In this document: positions 1 to 7,804 of the stretch, one piece after another
Layout of the letters: the number at the start of each line of letters is the position of its first letter
Position numbering within the stretch: the first letter of the stretch is position 1
Assembly: GCF_029945705.1 (NCBI RefSeq)
Contig: NZ_JAQSDC010000014.1
Span: forward strand, 1-39,109
Reading direction: 5' to 3'
Length of the DNA stretch: 39,109 bases
Source of the DNA: Methylotenera sp.
GTDB lineage: Bacteria; Pseudomonadota; Gammaproteobacteria; Burkholderiales; Methylophilaceae
The notes under the pieces: model-generated
Told to the model about the DNA's origin: nothing
Databases searched by the model: none
What the model saw: the letters and a program-made list of their open reading frames with translations, nothing else
Translations under genes and position numbers: made by a program

Positions 1-60
1 GCGCAACTGGTCACGATAGTCCGTTTTGATCGGTCACGATAGCCGTAATACGCACAAACA
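1..60. mobile_element. Terminal fragment of an IS21-like insertion sequence
   Basis: The first 60 bases hold two copies of the 11-mer GGTCACGATAG at 9-19 and 32-42, 23 bp apart. Reversed, this gives a terminus starting TGTTTGTGCG followed by repeated CTATCGTGACC units. Multiple short terminal repeats and a TG...CA border are typical of IS21-family ends. The border is placed at the CA at 59-60 because the coding frame downstream reads as a GGDEF-family protein from 61 on, while two stop codons (40-42 and 46-48) lie just inside the repeat part. No transposase is in the window, so the family is inferred from the terminus alone. Confidence 0.55.
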
Positions 61-780
61 GGTGCATCTCCAATCAGATTGTACCCAGTTAAGAATACAA
101 AAGATCATACGGTTGCAATTGTTGCCATAGAGGCAATGATTTGTGACTCTCAGCTGCATGAGGTCATTACTTCAATATTAAAGATATATCAAAACTTCAC
201 GGGCCTTATTAATGATAATGAGCGTGATACCTTAACTGGCTTGCTTAATCGTAAAACTTTTGATTACAAAATCAATAAGATTTTGGTGCAAATGCAAGAG
301 GAGGCTAAACTCAAAAATGATGAAGCTAACAAGGCGTATTTTCTGGCTATTTTTGATATTGATCATTTTAAGAGAGTGAATGATGAGTTTGGTCATTTAA
401 TTGGTGACGAGGTATTACTTTTATTTTCCCAGCTAATGACGCAAACTTTCAGAAGTCGTGACCAGATTTTTCGTTTTGGGGGTGAGGAGTTCGTAGGCGT
501 TTTTGAATGCTCAAGTCATGATGATATTCCCAATGTTCTCAATAGATTTAGGGAGAAAGTAGGAGGCTTTGATTTTCCTCAGGTTGGAAAAGTGACTGTA
601 AGTGCAGGCTATACTCAGATTTTTGCGTATGACCTTCCTAGCCAGTTAATTGACCACTCGGATTTGGCGCTATATTTTGCAAAAAATAATGGCCGTAATA
701 GAGTCAGCTTTTATGAACAGCTAATAGCCGATGGCGCCCTTCAAGAAAATAAAAAAGAAGGCGATATAGAGCTCTTTTAA
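61..780 (+). CDS. GGDEF diguanylate cyclase, 5'-truncated by an IS end
   Basis: This is the C-terminal part of a diguanylate cyclase that makes cyclic di-GMP from two GTP. The frame is open from 49 but becomes protein-like at 61. The first legal start is a TTG at 79 with no ribosome site. Counting from that TTG, residues 1-45 look like the tail of a GAF-like sensor plus a linker helix. The GGDEF domain follows from about residue 48 (RDTLTGLLNR). The active-site signature is GGEEF at 134-138, and an inhibitory I-site RxxD (RSRD, 125-128) sits five residues before it. The metal-binding FDID motif is at 92-95. The catalytic domain is intact and ends normally, but the N-terminal sensor is lost to the upstream insertion, so the gene is probably not expressed as a normal protein. 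Family assignment is firm. Confidence 0.85.
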   Translation, partial: GASPIRLYPVKNTKDHTVAIVAIEAMICDSQLHEVITSILKIYQNFTGLINDNERDTLTGLLNRKTFDYKINKILVQMQEEAKLKNDEANKAYFLAIFDIDHFKRVNDEFGHLIGDEVLLLFSQLMTQTFRSRDQIFRFGGEEFVGVFECSSHDDIPNVLNRFREKVGGFDFPQVGKVTVSAGYTQIFAYDLPSQLIDHSDLALYFAKNNGRNRVSFYEQLIADGALQENKKEGDIELF

Positions 781-891
781 TTTAGATTTTTAAGTAATAA
801 GGTTTTACCCGTATGTTTGTTTCTATCTAAGAACTTAAGGCAGTTTACTCGTGACGTGTTTAGACCAAGCTCCATCAACTAAAATGTTAAA

Positions 892-923
892 ATACATATG
901 GCAAAATAATTGATACATATGGC
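892..923 (+). promoter_or_regulatory. Tandem 11-bp direct repeat, possible operator
   Basis: ATACATATGGC occurs at 892-902 and again, identical, at 913-923. The centre-to-centre distance is 21 bp, about two helical turns, so a dimeric or cooperative regulator could bind both copies on one DNA face. The pair lies about 60 bp upstream of the response regulator start codon. Function is inferred from position and spacing only. Confidence 0.3.
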
Positions 924-985
924 CTTTCAGGCTATAGTGGTATTGATTGTTGAAGTTGTTAAATTTTATGTAAAGGTCTAAATTG

Positions 986-2419
986 ATGGCGGCACTTCGT
1001 CCAGTGTTAATGATTATTGATGATGATCCTTTAATTACGGATACGCTGCACTTCGTGTTGAGTAAGTACTTTGAAGTATGCGTCGCAGAGTCTTATGCAC
1101 AATTAAAAAGTTTACTTCAACAGCAAGATAGTATGCCAGCCTTGGCATTGGTTGATTTAGGTCTTCCACCATCACCACACACGCCTGAAGAAGGTTTTAA
1201 AGTCATTAGCGCACTATTAGCGCATTCTCCAACTATTAAAATTCATGTGCTTTCTGGTCAAAGTGACGATGCTAACGTCAAGCGTGCGCTGACTCTAGGC
1301 GCAGTAGACTTCATTGCAAAACCTTGCGATGTTGAAAAGCTTAAAGACATGCTGCTTCAATCGCTCAAGGTGCAAGATGTTGAGCTCAATGAAGTTAAGG
1401 CTGAGCTGGAGTTCGATGGCTTATTAGGAGCCAGTTTGCCTATGCAAGCATTGCGTACGCAAATTACGCAATTTGCCGATTCGCCATTCCCAGTACTGAT
1501 TGAAGGGGAGTCTGGCAGTGGTAAAGAGCTGGTTGCGGGTAGTTTTCATCATGCAAGTAAGCGTGTGCTGCATCCCTATTTGTCAGTCAATTGCGCTGCA
1601 ATTTCGCCATTATTGGCTGAATCTATATTGTTTGGGCATACCAAGGGCGCGTTTACTGGTGCTATTGCTGCACATGCTGGCTATTTTGAAGATGCCAGTG
1701 AAGGTACACTTTTCTTAGATGAAATTGGCGAGTTACCTTTAGAGTTGCAAGCTAAACTGCTACGCGTGCTTGAAAATGGTGAATATCAGCGTATAGGCGA
1801 AACGCAAACGCGTAAGAGTCAAGCACGTATTGTGGCCGCAACTAACCGTGACTTACGTGCCGAAGTACGCGCAGGTAAATTCAGGTCTGATTTATATCAT
1901 CGATTAAGCGTGTTTGCTGTGCATGTGCCACCTGTAAGAGATTTGGGGGATGACAAGCATTTGCTGCGTGAGCATTTCACTCAGTTTTATGCGCAACAGA
2001 TAGGTAAGGCGCCATTTGTGTTAGATGAAGCTGCGCAAGCACGTTGGCTGGATTATAAATTCCCAGGTAATGTGCGCGAACTCAGAAACATTGTGATTCG
2101 CTTAATTGCGAAATATTCCGGCAAAACACTCAATGCTACTCAATTGGTTGCGGAGTTCGATTTATCTGAGCCGGAGTCATCAGCGTCAGGTTCAGAATTA
2201 TTAAATATTAACGATGCAGCAGGTATGACGGCGCAAGCACAACGTCATTTACAGCGTCAAGCCAATGTGAGTTTAGACTCTGTACTTAAAAGCTGGGAGC
2301 GCGCTTATATTGAAGCGGCAATGCAAATGACGCATGGCAATTTAAGTCAAGCAGCAAAGTTGCTCAGCGTGAACCGCACAACGCTGTATAGCCGCATGAG
2401 TAACACTGACGAAAACTAG
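986..2419 (+). CDS. Sigma-54-dependent response regulator (NtrC family)
   Basis: This is a phospho-receiver transcription activator for sigma-54 RNA polymerase. The receiver domain (about 5-125) keeps the acidic pair DDD, the phospho-acceptor Asp in VDLGLP (residue 57), the VLSG switch residue and the Lys of AKP. The AAA+ domain (about 145-375) has Walker A GESGSGKE (174-181), the sigma-54 contact loop GAFTGA (221-226), Walker B LFLDEI and sensor-II motif PGNVREL. A Fis-type helix-turn-helix ends the protein (about 452-473). I chose ATG 986 over the adjacent in-frame TTG 983; AAAGG at 972-976 is a reasonable ribosome site. No histidine kinase is adjacent. It precedes the pilus cluster by 20 bp and probably controls it. 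PrsR-type regulators of exopolysaccharide loci are a possible alternative. Confidence 0.88.
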   Translation: MAALRPVLMIIDDDPLITDTLHFVLSKYFEVCVAESYAQLKSLLQQQDSMPALALVDLGLPPSPHTPEEGFKVISALLAHSPTIKIHVLSGQSDDANVKRALTLGAVDFIAKPCDVEKLKDMLLQSLKVQDVELNEVKAELEFDGLLGASLPMQALRTQITQFADSPFPVLIEGESGSGKELVAGSFHHASKRVLHPYLSVNCAAISPLLAESILFGHTKGAFTGAIAAHAGYFEDASEGTLFLDEIGELPLELQAKLLRVLENGEYQRIGETQTRKSQARIVAATNRDLRAEVRAGKFRSDLYHRLSVFAVHVPPVRDLGDDKHLLREHFTQFYAQQIGKAPFVLDEAAQARWLDYKFPGNVRELRNIVIRLIAKYSGKTLNATQLVAEFDLSEPESSASGSELLNINDAAGMTAQAQRHLQRQANVSLDSVLKSWERAYIEAAMQMTHGNLSQAAKLLSVNRTTLYSRMSNTDEN

Positions 2420-2439
2420 AATAGACCAACGGAAACCAT

Positions 2440-3996
2440 TTGTATTACCCGCACTTTGGCTTAAAAGAGCCGCCATTCAAAATCACCCCGAATACGGATT
2501 TTTTCTTCTCGGGCGGCAATCGTGGCGCCGTATTAGATGCACTAGTTTATGCCATCACTAACGGTGAAGGTATCATTAAAGTAGTCGGTGAGGTCGGCAG
2601 TGGCAAAACGATGCTTTGCCGCATGCTGCAAACCATCCTGCCAGAGAAAATTGAGAGCATTTATTTAGCTAACCCAAGCGTAGCGCCAGAAGACGTGTTG
2701 CACGCGATTGCTTTTGAGCTGCAGCTTAAAGTGCCTAAAAATTCAGATCGCCTAAAAGTGATGCAGCTTTTGCAAGCACATTTGCTCAATCGCCATGCTG
2801 AAGGTCGGCAAGTGGTGATTTTTGTCGAAGAGGCGCAAGGCATGCCGCTAGCTACGCTAGAGGAAATTCGACTACTATCAAACTTAGAAACCAAGCAAGA
2901 TAAGCTTCTGCAAATTGTGTTATTTGGCCAGCCCGAGCTTGACGCTAACCTGAGTGAGACGCATATCCGCCAGTTGCGCGAACGCATTACGCACAGTTTT
3001 CATTTAGAACCTTTAGGCACGAAAGATATCGGCGAATATTTGATTTTGCGCCTGCGTGCCGCTGGGTATCATGGGCCGCATCTATTTTCTGAGGCCGCGA
3101 TTAAAAAGCTTTCAGCCGCAGCGGAAGGTTTGGCGCGACGGGTGAATATCTTGGCAGATAAGTCACTATTAGCCGCTTATGCGGATAATGTTTATCAGGT
3201 CACACCAAAACATGTCAAAGCGGCAATTCAAGACAGTGAATTTGGTCGTAAAACAACTAATTACAAGCAGTATTTTATAGGTGCGAGCGTGTTGATAGGC
3301 CTTTTGGCAATAGCGATAGGCTATGCATGGTGGCAATATCAACATCAGCCAAAAGTTGCAGTCGTCAAAAATGTAGTTGTTGCCGCTCAGCCCAAAAAAG
3401 TAAAAGTTGAAGCGTCAGCTCCTGCTCTTAATACGCCTGTGGCGAGTAATATAACCGTTCCGAACCCCAATGCTGCGGTTGTTGAGCCGACAACCACGGT
3501 GTCATTGGCAAGTCCAGCGGTACCCGCAAGTGTCGTTCAGCCTACCCTAAATAATCAAGTAGCAACTGCGCCAGCCGCTACATTTGTGGCGCCAACAGCC
3601 ACACCAACTGCCCCCGTCAATATAGCTGAAACTAAAACCTTGGTAGATAAGCGTTTAGAGGTTACTAGAAGTCATTTGTTAAGCGCTGCACCAAGCACAA
3701 TAACATTACAAATTAAGTCGCTACCAACAGATGCGAAGCTGAGCGGCGAACAGAAGAAAGACGATCAATTAAAAGCGGAGCTGGATAGAATTAGCCAGCA
3801 ATTAGAAATAGATAATATTTATTTATACCGTAAAACCCAAAATGGTGAAACCTACACCGTGATTTTGTATGGCGAATTTGCAGAACGCAACGAAGCGCTA
3901 GCCGCACTTAAAAATCTGCCAATATCAATTAAAAATAACAAACCTTACTTACGCACTTTTGCAGGTATTAATAAGGATATTGATCAAACGCAATAA
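2440..3996 (+). CDS. ExeA/MshM-like AAA ATPase with membrane segment and SPOR-like tail
   Basis: This is a GspA/ExeA/MshM-family ATPase, thought to help a secretin pass or assemble in the peptidoglycan layer. The start matches the family opening (MYYPHFGLKEPPF). Walker A is GEVGSGKT (50-57) and Walker B is VVIFVEEAQ (125-133). One transmembrane helix lies at about 278-297, followed by a long Pro/Ala/Thr/Val-rich periplasmic linker (about 305-420). The last 90 residues resemble a SPOR fold, with the usual YTVILYGEF-type strand and pairs of small residues, which would bind glycan strands. The start codon is TTG at 2440, with GGAAA just upstream and an in-frame stop at 2422-2424, so no ATG is available further up. 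It lies directly before the secretin gene, which suits the role. Confidence 0.85.
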   Translation: MYYPHFGLKEPPFKITPNTDFFFSGGNRGAVLDALVYAITNGEGIIKVVGEVGSGKTMLCRMLQTILPEKIESIYLANPSVAPEDVLHAIAFELQLKVPKNSDRLKVMQLLQAHLLNRHAEGRQVVIFVEEAQGMPLATLEEIRLLSNLETKQDKLLQIVLFGQPELDANLSETHIRQLRERITHSFHLEPLGTKDIGEYLILRLRAAGYHGPHLFSEAAIKKLSAAAEGLARRVNILADKSLLAAYADNVYQVTPKHVKAAIQDSEFGRKTTNYKQYFIGASVLIGLLAIAIGYAWWQYQHQPKVAVVKNVVVAAQPKKVKVEASAPALNTPVASNITVPNPNAAVVEPTTTVSLASPAVPASVVQPTLNNQVATAPAATFVAPTATPTAPVNIAETKTLVDKRLEVTRSHLLSAAPSTITLQIKSLPTDAKLSGEQKKDDQLKAELDRISQQLEIDNIYLYRKTQNGETYTVILYGEFAERNEALAALKNLPISIKNNKPYLRTFAGINKDIDQTQ

Positions 3997-4013
3997 ATAT
4001 AGCGCGTAACTTA

Positions 4014-4042
4014 TTGTAAACAATTGATATTCTGTTCATATT
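4014..4042 (+). promoter_or_regulatory. Candidate sigma-70 promoter before the secretin gene
   Basis: TTGTAA (4014-4019) and CATATT (4037-4042) are separated by 17 bp and each match four of six consensus positions. They lie in the 119-bp gap before the secretin start, one of the few spaces in this gene run large enough for a promoter. Confidence 0.3.
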
Positions 4043-4115
4043 TCTTGCTTTTTTTGAGTTATTATGCAAAATGTACAAAAGAGTGTAATTTAAGCAATAA
4101 GCTGGGGGTGGGACT

Positions 4116-6035
4116 GTGCTAAACAACAAACAAATATTAGGGCATTTATGCATGATGCTTGTTTTAGGTATGTCTGCATGCGCGCATCAATCTAAAATCA
4201 CACCTTCAAATGGCCATATTGATGGGCAAAATACCGCTAAGCATCAAGCTGAAACACAAACAGGCTCAAATAACACAGTCGACAGTAAACCAGTAACAGC
4301 AAATATTCCTAAACCCGTTACCAATAATACCTATCTTCCCCCACCAAAACCACAGGTAAAAGCACAGCTTTACAGCATCGTTGTTTACGATACGCCAGTA
4401 AAAGAGGTGCTATTCGCCATTGCGCGTGATAGCAAACTTAATATTGATATTCACCCATCAATTCAAGGTCGCGTCACTCTGAATGCGGTAGATCAAACTT
4501 TGCCTGCTATTTTAGAACGCTTATCTAAACAGGTGGATTTGACTTATAAAATTGAAAATAACGTTTTAACGATTAAGCCAGACACTCCGTTTCTGAAAAC
4601 TTACGCGGTGAATTACGTCAACATGAATCGTGACACTACTGGTGAGGTGAGTGTAAGTAATGAAATTGCTTCAAGTGCTTCTGCTGCTGGAGGTGCATCT
4701 GACGCTAGTAACAATACATCTAAAACTAAAGTGGTGAGTGAGTCAAAAAACCATTATTGGGATACGCTTATTAAAAATATTGAAAGTATTTTGCAGGAAA
4801 GTGATAAAGAGGTTTTAATTAAAAGGCTTGTAAGTGATTCTACACTTCGTGAATCTTACAAAATGAATGACTCTGTTCGAGCCTCAGGTTCAGGCTCAGC
4901 CTCCGCAGGAGGTACAACAGGATTAAATTCAGGTAGTGCTGAAGGGGCATCTGGAAGTGGTAATGAAGCGCTTGAGGCAACAAAGTTGGCAAGTAAAAAT
5001 GCTAGAAATGATAGCAATGCAAAAGAATATCGCCAGCTATATGCGGCATCCGTTATTCCTAATAGAGAGACTGGAGTGCTTAGTGTGCGTGCCACACAGC
5101 GCCAACAAGAAAAGGTGCAAGAATTTTTAGATAGAGTGCAAGCTAGTGGTAGACGCCAAGTGCTGATAGAGGCTTCAATTGTTGAAATTAAACTCAATGA
5201 TAGATTCCAAGCTGGCGTAGACTGGAGTCGCTTAGGAAATGGGTTTACATTTGAACAAAGCACATCCTTCTCTACTCCCGATACGGTTGCATCAAAGCTG
5301 CCATCTTTGGTGGTAGGGTATAAATCAGGAACTGCATTGGGGAATATAGCTGCATCAGTTAAGTTGTTGCAAACATTCGGTGCTACTAAGGTGCTTTCTA
5401 GCCCTAAGATGATGGTGCTAAATAGTCAAACAGCCATTCTTAAGGCCGTAGAAAATAGAGTGTATTTTACTATCGTAGCTACTCCTGCTGTAATTGGTGC
5501 AAACGGCAACGTCACCTCTCCTTCTACTGTTACAACCACTCCTCATACCATCCCTGTAGGTATATGGATGAGTGTGACGCCTCAGGTGAACGAAAACGGA
5601 ACCGTTACTATGAACGTGAGACCAACAATATCAAGGTTGTCAGATGAAATTCAAGACCCAAACCCTGACTTAAAGGCCAAAGCTGGGGGGTTAACAGCAG
5701 ATATTAAGAGTGTGATACCACAGATTTCTGTGCGAGAAATGGAGTCAATGTTGCAGGTGCCAAGTGGCAATACAGTAATATTGGGGGGGTTAATGCAAGA
5801 TGAAATTTCAAATAACAATAATGGCGTCCCAGGTGTTTCTAATGTTCCTGTAATTGGTAACGCTTTCAAAGCGAAAGATAATAATACGACTAAAACTGAA
5901 CTGGTTATTTTCTTACGCCCCACAGTGATTACAAACGCTAGTCTAGAGAGTGATGAACTTTCTAGTTATAAGCAATATCTACCTTTTCAAGCTTTAGAGA
6001 GGGCTTCAGAAGCTGAAGCCGAAAATGAAAGGTAA
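4116..6035 (+). CDS. mshL: MSHA-type outer-membrane secretin, lipoprotein
   Basis: MshL-like secretin forming the outer-membrane gate of the MSHA-like machine. A GTG start at 4116 follows GGGGG at 4104-4108 and yields a signal peptide ending in LGMSAC, so Cys22 is the probable lipidated residue. An N0/STN-like domain sits at about 80-150 (VKEVLFAIARDSKLNI). A Ser/Gly/Ala-rich, MshL-type variable region covers about 180-300 and contains the family's HYWDTLIKNI segment. The N3-like and secretin domains follow (RRQVLIEASIVEIKL to VILGGLMQDE), ending in TELVIFLRPTVI. Length (639 aa) is normal to slightly long for MshL. The TPR gene starts 8 bp after the stop, so they are co-transcribed. Confidence 0.92.
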   Translation: MLNNKQILGHLCMMLVLGMSACAHQSKITPSNGHIDGQNTAKHQAETQTGSNNTVDSKPVTANIPKPVTNNTYLPPPKPQVKAQLYSIVVYDTPVKEVLFAIARDSKLNIDIHPSIQGRVTLNAVDQTLPAILERLSKQVDLTYKIENNVLTIKPDTPFLKTYAVNYVNMNRDTTGEVSVSNEIASSASAAGGASDASNNTSKTKVVSESKNHYWDTLIKNIESILQESDKEVLIKRLVSDSTLRESYKMNDSVRASGSGSASAGGTTGLNSGSAEGASGSGNEALEATKLASKNARNDSNAKEYRQLYAASVIPNRETGVLSVRATQRQQEKVQEFLDRVQASGRRQVLIEASIVEIKLNDRFQAGVDWSRLGNGFTFEQSTSFSTPDTVASKLPSLVVGYKSGTALGNIAASVKLLQTFGATKVLSSPKMMVLNSQTAILKAVENRVYFTIVATPAVIGANGNVTSPSTVTTTPHTIPVGIWMSVTPQVNENGTVTMNVRPTISRLSDEIQDPNPDLKAKAGGLTADIKSVIPQISVREMESMLQVPSGNTVILGGLMQDEISNNNNGVPGVSNVPVIGNAFKAKDNNTTKTELVIFLRPTVITNASLESDELSSYKQYLPFQALERASEAEAENER

Positions 6036-6043
6036 ACTTTTAT

Positions 6044-7585
6044 ATGAGTTTACTCATTAAAGCATTAGATCATTTAGAAAAAAATAAGCAGGCGGAGAAA
6101 GACAAAAAGCAAACGGGTGCGTACGTGGCTGAAGAGGCTTTATCGCTTGAGCTGGTGCCTATCGAAGCCACAGTGCAGGAGGCTGAGCTTGCTCCCGTGG
6201 TTGAGGCCCTAGAGGCAAGTGTAAAAACAGTCAGCGTGCCGCTTGACCAAAATCTTTCTTTGGAGGAGGAGGCTGGGTTAACTGGTACATCTTTCGTGGC
6301 TAGCCAATATGCCAAGCCAAAAACCTCGTCTAAAATTGCCAGTAAATCAACAGTAGAGACAAAGCCATTACAGAACGCTACACAAGAGACATTACAATCC
6401 ACGCGTGTTAAAAGTAAGGCCGCGGCTACAGGCCCAACACCTGCTTTGCAAATGGTGAATGATGAGTTGAATCAAAAGACCGCCGCTAAGGTATTTGTAG
6501 CGAATAAAGAAGCCAAAGCACCTAGCTCAAAACTTGCGTTAATTAGCTTAGGTGTGGTGGGCGCGTTGTTGGTTTTGTTGGGTTTGCAGGGGTATGACTA
6601 TATTAAGCGTCTCACCACGCCAGATGTTGTAGTGCTAAAACCTATTGTGCCTATGCAACCACAAGTCGCAGTAGCATCAACGCCGCCAAGCACGCTAACG
6701 CCAGCTGAAGTCGCAATGCCCGTTCCAGAGGTTTCCGTACAAGAGAGTCAAACTGTCAATCAAGCGAGTGATGTTGGTCGTCTTGATAATAAAGCGACTA
6801 CCGCAGCGTTTAACAATAAAACATTAGAAAAGTCTCATGTTGTTGAAGATGTGATTGAAACTGAGCCAAAAAGGTCATCAATTAAGAAGGCAAATAGAAA
6901 TAATGATGCTGAATATGAAGCAGCTGATACAAGCTACGCAGAGCCAGCAAGCAATAAGAAGCAAAAACCACTTACACTGATTAGCAAGGTGCAGTCACAA
7001 GGCGTAGATCCAACACTACTTGCTGCTTACCAAGCTTTCACGCGTGGTGAGGATGCAAATGCACAGAAGCAGTATCGACAAGTGTTGCAGCGCGATACAC
7101 ATAATGTAGATGCTTTGCTTGGCATGGCGGCGATTGCTCAACGACAAGGACGCGATGCGGATGCGCAAGGTTGGTATCAAAAAGTATTGGAAATTGAGCC
7201 TAGAAATAGCATTGCACAAACGGCGGTTGTGAGTAGCCGTCCAATGAATACAGACGGTGCTAATGGCGATGCGGTTGGCACAGAAAGCCGTATTAAGAAC
7301 ATGATTGCGCAGCAGCCAGAAGGCGCAAATTTACATGCAGCTTTAGGTAATTTATACGCAGAGCAAAGCCAGTGGCCTTCTGCACAAGAAGCTTATTTTA
7401 ATGCTAGCCGATTAGCACCCAATAATGCCGACTATGCCTTTAATTTGGCGATTAGTTTAGACCAAATGGGTAAGTCTAGTTTGGCTTTAAAACAGTACCA
7501 ACGCGCTTTGGATCTACTGAATAAATCTGGCGGCAACAGTCCCGATAGAGCACAGTTAGAGGCGAGAATTCGCGAACTTCAATAA
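6044..7585 (+). CDS. MshN-like membrane-anchored TPR protein
   Basis: The N-terminus MSLLIKALDHLEKNKQ matches the short cytoplasmic opening shared by MshN and GspB-like proteins. A low-complexity acidic/Ala-rich cytoplasmic stretch leads to one transmembrane helix (about 163-182). A periplasmic linker follows, then tetratricopeptide repeats from about 325 to the end (for example ANAQKQYRQVLQRD, DADAQGWYQKVLEIEP and PSAQEAYFNASRLAPN). TPR proteins in this position probably act as assembly or piloting factors next to the secretin. AAAGG at 6028-6032 precedes the ATG by 11 bp. The family resemblance to MshN is by position, length and architecture; sequence in the linker is not diagnostic. Confidence 0.75.
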   Translation: MSLLIKALDHLEKNKQAEKDKKQTGAYVAEEALSLELVPIEATVQEAELAPVVEALEASVKTVSVPLDQNLSLEEEAGLTGTSFVASQYAKPKTSSKIASKSTVETKPLQNATQETLQSTRVKSKAAATGPTPALQMVNDELNQKTAAKVFVANKEAKAPSSKLALISLGVVGALLVLLGLQGYDYIKRLTTPDVVVLKPIVPMQPQVAVASTPPSTLTPAEVAMPVPEVSVQESQTVNQASDVGRLDNKATTAAFNNKTLEKSHVVEDVIETEPKRSSIKKANRNNDAEYEAADTSYAEPASNKKQKPLTLISKVQSQGVDPTLLAAYQAFTRGEDANAQKQYRQVLQRDTHNVDALLGMAAIAQRQGRDADAQGWYQKVLEIEPRNSIAQTAVVSSRPMNTDGANGDAVGTESRIKNMIAQQPEGANLHAALGNLYAEQSQWPSAQEAYFNASRLAPNNADYAFNLAISLDQMGKSSLALKQYQRALDLLNKSGGNSPDRAQLEARIRELQ

Positions 7586-7594
7586 TATGCAAAT

Positions 7595-7698
7595 ACTCCC
7601 TCCCACTTTAAGGGGAAGGTTAGGATGGTGGTAACGTGTTAAGTACTTTGAATAATTTACTCTCTCCCCAGCCCTCCCCCTTAAAGAGTGAGGGAGCT
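7595..7698. repeat. Short MITE-like imperfect inverted repeat
   Basis: The left arm (from 7595) begins CTCCCTCCCACTTTAAGGGG. The right arm ends near 7698 and, reversed, reads CTCCCTCACTCTTTAAGGGG, so the two are imperfect inverted copies around a core of about 20 bp. Both arms match the 41-bp inverted repeats around the DUF559 gene at 17129-17631, but here no gene lies between them. It fills half of the 219-bp gap between the TPR gene and mshE. It is probably a non-autonomous member of the same repeat family. Confidence 0.7.
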
Positions 7699-7804
7699 AA
7701 ATATTTAGCAATATTTATAACTAAGAATGCTTAGAAAAAGCAGAAATGAAATGGTAAATTTTATGTATGAGCGTTTTCAAAAAATGGTAAATCAGGCTTA
7801 CTAG

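Noticed and set aside
234-241. Cyclic-di-GMP gene at the left edge as an intact short cyclase
   Set aside because: The only start is a TTG without ribosome site, and protein-like sequence extends upstream to the IS border, so the gene is truncated.
899-914. Sigma-54 promoter before the NtrC-type regulator (TGGCA-N6-TTG)
   Set aside because: Spacing fits, but the essential -12 GC is GA here, and the motif overlaps the direct repeat that explains the TGGC part.
3968-4153. Minus-strand open frame across the mshL promoter gap
   Set aside because: It overlaps the 3' end of the ATPase gene and the mshL leader, with no recognisable domain or ribosome site.
4856-5263. Long minus-strand open frame inside mshL
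   Set aside because: It is antisense to the Ser/Gly-rich region and the N3-like domain of a clearly real secretin; its composition is a codon shadow.
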